Below are positions 3,940-7,111 of a stretch of 7,111 nucleotides of DNA, one piece after another. The notes beneath the pieces were generated by a model. It worked only from the letters and a program-made list of their open reading frames with translations. It had not been told where the DNA came from and searched no databases. Position numbers and translations under genes: made by a program. Position 1 is the stretch's first letter. Every line of letters starts with the position of its first letter. Source of the stretch: Bacteroidales bacterium (GTDB lineage Bacteria > Bacteroidota > Bacteroidia > Bacteroidales > Muribaculaceae); contig CAAFXX010000012.1 of assembly GCA_900767075.1 (NCBI GenBank), forward strand, positions 1-7,111, written 5' to 3'.

Positions 3940-6900
3940 CCGCCTCCGTACCATGCGCGACAACATCGAGGCAATAAGGCTCGCCCTGCGTCTCGGTGTC
4001 GCCGGACGCACTGCGCAAAATGCCGAAGAACGCGAGACCCTGCGGAAATATACCGGTTTTGGTGGACTGAAATGTATCCTCAATGAAGCCAATGATTTAG
4101 AGGATGCCTCCAAATGGAGTAAAACGGATATTGAATTATTCGCCCCGACCGTTGAACTGCGCCGATTGATTCACGACTATTCAAAGGACGACAAAGAGTT
4201 CGCCCGATATATGGATTCTCTGAAAGCCTCCGTGCTGACGGCTTTTTATACTCCGGCTCCCGTTATTGACGCCATATCCGGCTCTCTGAAACAGGCGGGT
4301 ATAGAGGTACGGCGTTTTCTGGAACCGTCAGCCGGACAGGGTGCTTTCATTGACTCTTTTCTGCGAAATGACAGATACCCTGGAGCCGAGGTATTGGCGT
4401 ATGAGAAGGATTTGCTCACGGGCAAAATCCTATCGGCTTTGCATCCATCAATACTGACCCGAATAGAAGGCTTCGAGAAGATAGAGCGTGATTTCAACGG
4501 TTATTTCGATGTCGCGGCTTCAAATGTTCCTTTCGGTGATTTTGCTGTCGCTGACCCTGCATATGCCGTAAGCAAGGATATTGCCTATCGTCAGGCGACC
4601 AAGACCATTCACAATTATTTCTTCCTCAAAGCTATTGACCAAGTGCGCGAGGGTGGACTTGTCGCTTTCATTGCATCGCAGGGTGTGATGAACGCGGGCA
4701 GTCCTTTCGTGAGGATGGAGCTTGTGAAGCGTGCCGACCTTGTGGCAGCGTTACGACTGCCCAACAATACCTTCTCCGATAATGCCGGAACTGATGCGGG
4801 ATCCGACCTGATTATATTCCAGAAGCACACGGGAAAGAAAGCGTTGTCGGCCGACGAGGAATTTTTTATTCAGTCTGTTGTTGACCGTGGTACTAAAGTT
4901 CCCGGTAACAAGTTCTTTCAGGCTTTCCCGCAGAATGTAGTATGCACCGATGCCAAAGTCGGAACAGACCAGTTTGGAAAACCCGCCATCATCTACAAGC
5001 ACGAAGGTGGTGTTGATGGTATCGCCGAGGATTTACGCAAGGCTCTTGATGAGTCGTTGCGTCTGCGCCTGAATCTGGAACTGTATAATTCCAACGGTAT
5101 CAAGCCGCCTACGCCTGACCCTGTAAAGCCTACACCAACACCGAAGGTAGAGCCGGAAGTCAAGCCCGAACCTCCGAAGCAGAAGCCTTTGGCCGAGAAG
5201 ATTGAGCAGAGGAACGAGCCTTTGCTCAAACAGTATCAGGAGATGAAAAAGAAACATCCCGATGCCATCCTTCTATTTCGTGTGGGTGATTTCTATGAAA
5301 TTTTCGGCAAGGATGCGGTTGAAGCGTCGGAGATACTCGGCATTACTCTGACCCGCCGGATGAACGGTCTTGACAATCGTATCGAATTGGCGGGATTTCC
5401 GCATCACGCGCTCGACACATATCTGCCCAAACTTGTGCGGGCCGGCAAACGTGTGGCTATATGTGAGCAGCTTGAAGACCCGAAGCTAAAAAGGACTCCA
5501 AAGCAGAAAGTGGTAGAGACTGTTACGCCTAATCAGCCTCCGAAGACTGAACCCAAGCCCGTTGAGCCGCCAAAGGCAGAACCAACCCAAGAGATTGAAA
5601 CCGACGGCAGACCCGATTATTCGGACAATCCCGACCCGCGTCTGTTCGCCTACAATCTTTTCGGAGAGCTGGAGCCAATCGGCAAACCGCGTCCGCAGCC
5701 GAAGCATAAAGTGGAAGCCTCGGAGTCAAAGCCCCGTCCGACTGTAAAAGTCGATGACATTCCGGTAAAAAAATTCCGACCTCTTTCAGAAAAGGAACTG
5801 GAGTTTTATGGCTCTTTGAACTGGGAGGACAATCCGCCCATCAACGGATTTTATGAAACAATGATGTCGATTGCCCATCGCCAGATGGAGGAAATGCGTC
5901 TGGAGAAAGAAGCTCAGGAGGCGGCACAAGCCGCCGGTATCGCCCCCGGCGAGACCTACATCGAAAAGACCGAAGGCAATTTCATACCCGGCGGCCGCAA
6001 CCGTCCGTCTAAGGTAACGGCTATCCAGATTGAGCCAAAGTCTGATCGCGATATGTCGCCACGTCCTTTCCCGGAAGACATACAGTTCTTCCACAAGAAC
6101 GGCTCTATGGTTGTTGCCGACGGCATGGTCGGCTTCCTCTCCGATGTGCGCAAGTCAAGCGCCACATTCACGCCTCTTGCCCTCAAGCCGGAGCAGGAGA
6201 AACGCGCTATGCTGTATGTAACGCTCTCGGAAACATACCAACAGCTCTATAACTACGAGGCGGAGACACATGAGCCGAGTGAACATCTGCGCGAACACCT
6301 CAATCAGTATTATGATGAGTTCGTGGAAAAGTATGGCAACCTCAATGAGAAGCAGAATGTCAAGTTCATAATGATGGATGCCAACGGTCGTGACGCTCTT
6401 GCATTGGAGCGCGGTGAGAACGGCCAGTTTGTCAAGGCTGATATTTTTGACCATCCTGTTTCATTCTCTCTTGACGAGGTTACTTCGGTGGATACTCCGA
6501 TGGAGGCACTGACTGCATCACTCAACAAATACGGCGAGGTCAATCTCGAATATATGTCGTCATTGGTGGATATGGATGAGGATGCAATGGTTGAGAACCT
6601 TGCCGGACACATCTATTATAATCCGCTTGTGAGCAACTACGAGATAAAAGACCGCTTCATCGCCGGCAATGTCGTTGCCAAAGCCGAGGCTGTCAAGGCA
6701 TGGATTGACCGTGAGGAAGAACGCATCAAGGGCTTTCCCGGCTATGACGGTATCGAGCCGTTCATCTCCATGTCGCAGGACTCCCTCAAAGCATTGGAGG
6801 AAGCCCGGCCCCGCCGCATCGAGTTCGATGAACTGGACTTCAATTTCGGTGAGCGATGGATCCCGACGGGAATATACTCTGCCTATATGTCGCATCTGTA

Positions 6901-7111
6901 TGAAACGGATATTAAGATTGCCTATTCTTCTTCGATGGACGAGTATTCGGCAGACGCATCCCACAAGAATATGAAAATATGGGAGGAATATTGTGTCAGA
7001 GGCTATTACCGTGTCTATGACGGAATGAGCCTGTTGAAACACGCTCTGCACAATACTGTTCCCGACATCAAGAAGTCAATCGGCAAGGATGAGGACGGAC
7101 ACGACATAAAA
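3929..7111 (+). CDS. giant N6-adenine-methylase-like protein with MutS domain I (3' end outside window)
   Basis: The frame stays open for 1061 codons to the right edge, so the C-terminus is missing. Residues about 90-320 form an N6-DNA-methyltransferase core: FYTP (106-109), the SAM-binding FLEPSAGQGAF (130-140), an acidic residue E159 in AYEKD, and NVPF (199-202) in the catalytic (N/D)PP(Y/F) position. GGLVAFIASQG follows. A Pro/Lys/Glu-rich linker (391-420) leads to a MutS mismatch-recognition domain I (about 431-518), containing VGDFYEIF with F455 and E457 of the Phe-x-Glu motif, AGFPHHALDTYLPKLV and VAICEQLEDP. A second Pro-rich linker follows (519-608), then a family-specific region with FGERWIP (973-979). 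Relatives in Bacteroidales conjugative elements and phages continue into SNF2-type helicase domains; that part would lie beyond this window. A role in modifying or protecting transferred DNA is inferred. The start ATG overlaps DUF1896 and fits the family's MAYN opening. Confidence 0.92.
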   Translation, partial: MAYNRLRTMRDNIEAIRLALRLGVAGRTAQNAEERETLRKYTGFGGLKCILNEANDLEDASKWSKTDIELFAPTVELRRLIHDYSKDDKEFARYMDSLKASVLTAFYTPAPVIDAISGSLKQAGIEVRRFLEPSAGQGAFIDSFLRNDRYPGAEVLAYEKDLLTGKILSALHPSILTRIEGFEKIERDFNGYFDVAASNVPFGDFAVADPAYAVSKDIAYRQATKTIHNYFFLKAIDQVREGGLVAFIASQGVMNAGSPFVRMELVKRADLVAALRLPNNTFSDNAGTDAGSDLIIFQKHTGKKALSADEEFFIQSVVDRGTKVPGNKFFQAFPQNVVCTDAKVGTDQFGKPAIIYKHEGGVDGIAEDLRKALDESLRLRLNLELYNSNGIKPPTPDPVKPTPTPKVEPEVKPEPPKQKPLAEKIEQRNEPLLKQYQEMKKKHPDAILLFRVGDFYEIFGKDAVEASEILGITLTRRMNGLDNRIELAGFPHHALDTYLPKLVRAGKRVAICEQLEDPKLKRTPKQKVVETVTPNQPPKTEPKPVEPPKAEPTQEIETDGRPDYSDNPDPRLFAYNLFGELEPIGKPRPQPKHKVEASESKPRPTVKVDDIPVKKFRPLSEKELEFYGSLNWEDNPPINGFYETMMSIAHRQMEEMRLEKEAQEAAQAAGIAPGETYIEKTEGNFIPGGRNRPSKVTAIQIEPKSDRDMSPRPFPEDIQFFHKNGSMVVADGMVGFLSDVRKSSATFTPLALKPEQEKRAMLYVTLSETYQQLYNYEAETHEPSEHLREHLNQYYDEFVEKYGNLNEKQNVKFIMMDANGRDALALERGENGQFVKADIFDHPVSFSLDEVTSVDTPMEALTASLNKYGEVNLEYMSSLVDMDEDAMVENLAGHIYYNPLVSNYEIKDRFIAGNVVAKAEAVKAWIDREEERIKGFPGYDGIEPFISMSQDSLKALEEARPRRIEFDELDFNFGERWIPTGIYSAYMSHLYETDIKIAYSSSMDEYSADASHKNMKIWEEYCVRGYYRVYDGMSLLKHALHNTVPDIKKSIGKDEDGHDIK
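5219..5482 (+). other. MutS domain I coding segment inside the methylase gene
   Basis: This segment encodes residues about 431-518 of the giant protein and aligns by eye with the N-terminal mismatch-binding domain of MutS. Points of agreement are the KQYQEMKKKHPDAILLFRVG opening, the Phe-x-Glu motif, ASEILGITLT, the LAGFPHHAL turn and the VAICEQLEDP end. None of the other MutS domains (lever, clamp, ABC ATPase) is visible. It is bounded on both sides by proline-rich linkers, as for an independently folding module. Confidence 0.88.

Noticed and set aside
5219..5482. A separate mutS mismatch-repair gene
   Set aside because: Only domain I is present and it is in frame within the larger methylase protein, with no start, stop or ATPase part.
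6560..7051. 163-aa minus-strand ORF and other ORFs opposite the methylase gene
   Set aside because: The plus-strand frame is continuous through all of them with domain support; these are shadows.

Overview
The window looks like part of an integrated conjugative or mobilizable element from a gut Bacteroidales (Bacteroides, Parabacteroides or Muribaculaceae type). The evidence is protein families: a DUF1896 gene overlapping a very large N6-adenine-methylase-like protein is a pair I associate with Bacteroidales conjugative transposons. An ORF6N protein and a small helix-turn-helix protein on the other side are also common there. Boxes matching the Bacteroidetes -7 promoter element (TAnnTTTG) fit this.

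Layout. Positions 1-278 are AT-rich with no convincing gene, but hold three tandem 11-bp repeats. Positions 279-1607 carry two minus-strand regulator-like genes: an ORF6N protein with a PLD-like tail, and a HTH protein of excisionase/MerR type, separated by a perfect 16-bp inverted repeat. Positions 1608-2066 hold several hairpins and one doubtful 96-aa ORF. From about 1990 to about 3397 lies an IS110-family insertion sequence. It has an intact 342-aa DEDD transposase on the minus strand and, upstream of it, a structured 160-nt segment that is a good candidate for the element's bridge RNA. A strong plus-strand terminator follows at 3398-3429. On the plus strand come a DUF1896 gene (3493-3939) and, overlapping it by 11 bp, a giant gene that runs off the right edge (3929-7111, 1061 codons visible).

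The giant protein has an N6-MTase core (FYTP, FLEPSAGQGAF, NVPF), a proline-rich linker, a MutS mismatch-recognition domain I with its Phe-x-Glu motif, a second linker and a family-specific region. From the family, a helicase part is expected beyond the window.

Working picture. The DUF1896/methylase pair is probably a translationally coupled operon of the mobile element, perhaps for DNA modification or protection during transfer; this is inference. The IS110 copy has landed between this operon and the leftward regulator genes. Two items deserve most attention: the MutS domain I built into the methylase protein, and the candidate bridge RNA with short sequence matches to the DNA flanking the IS.
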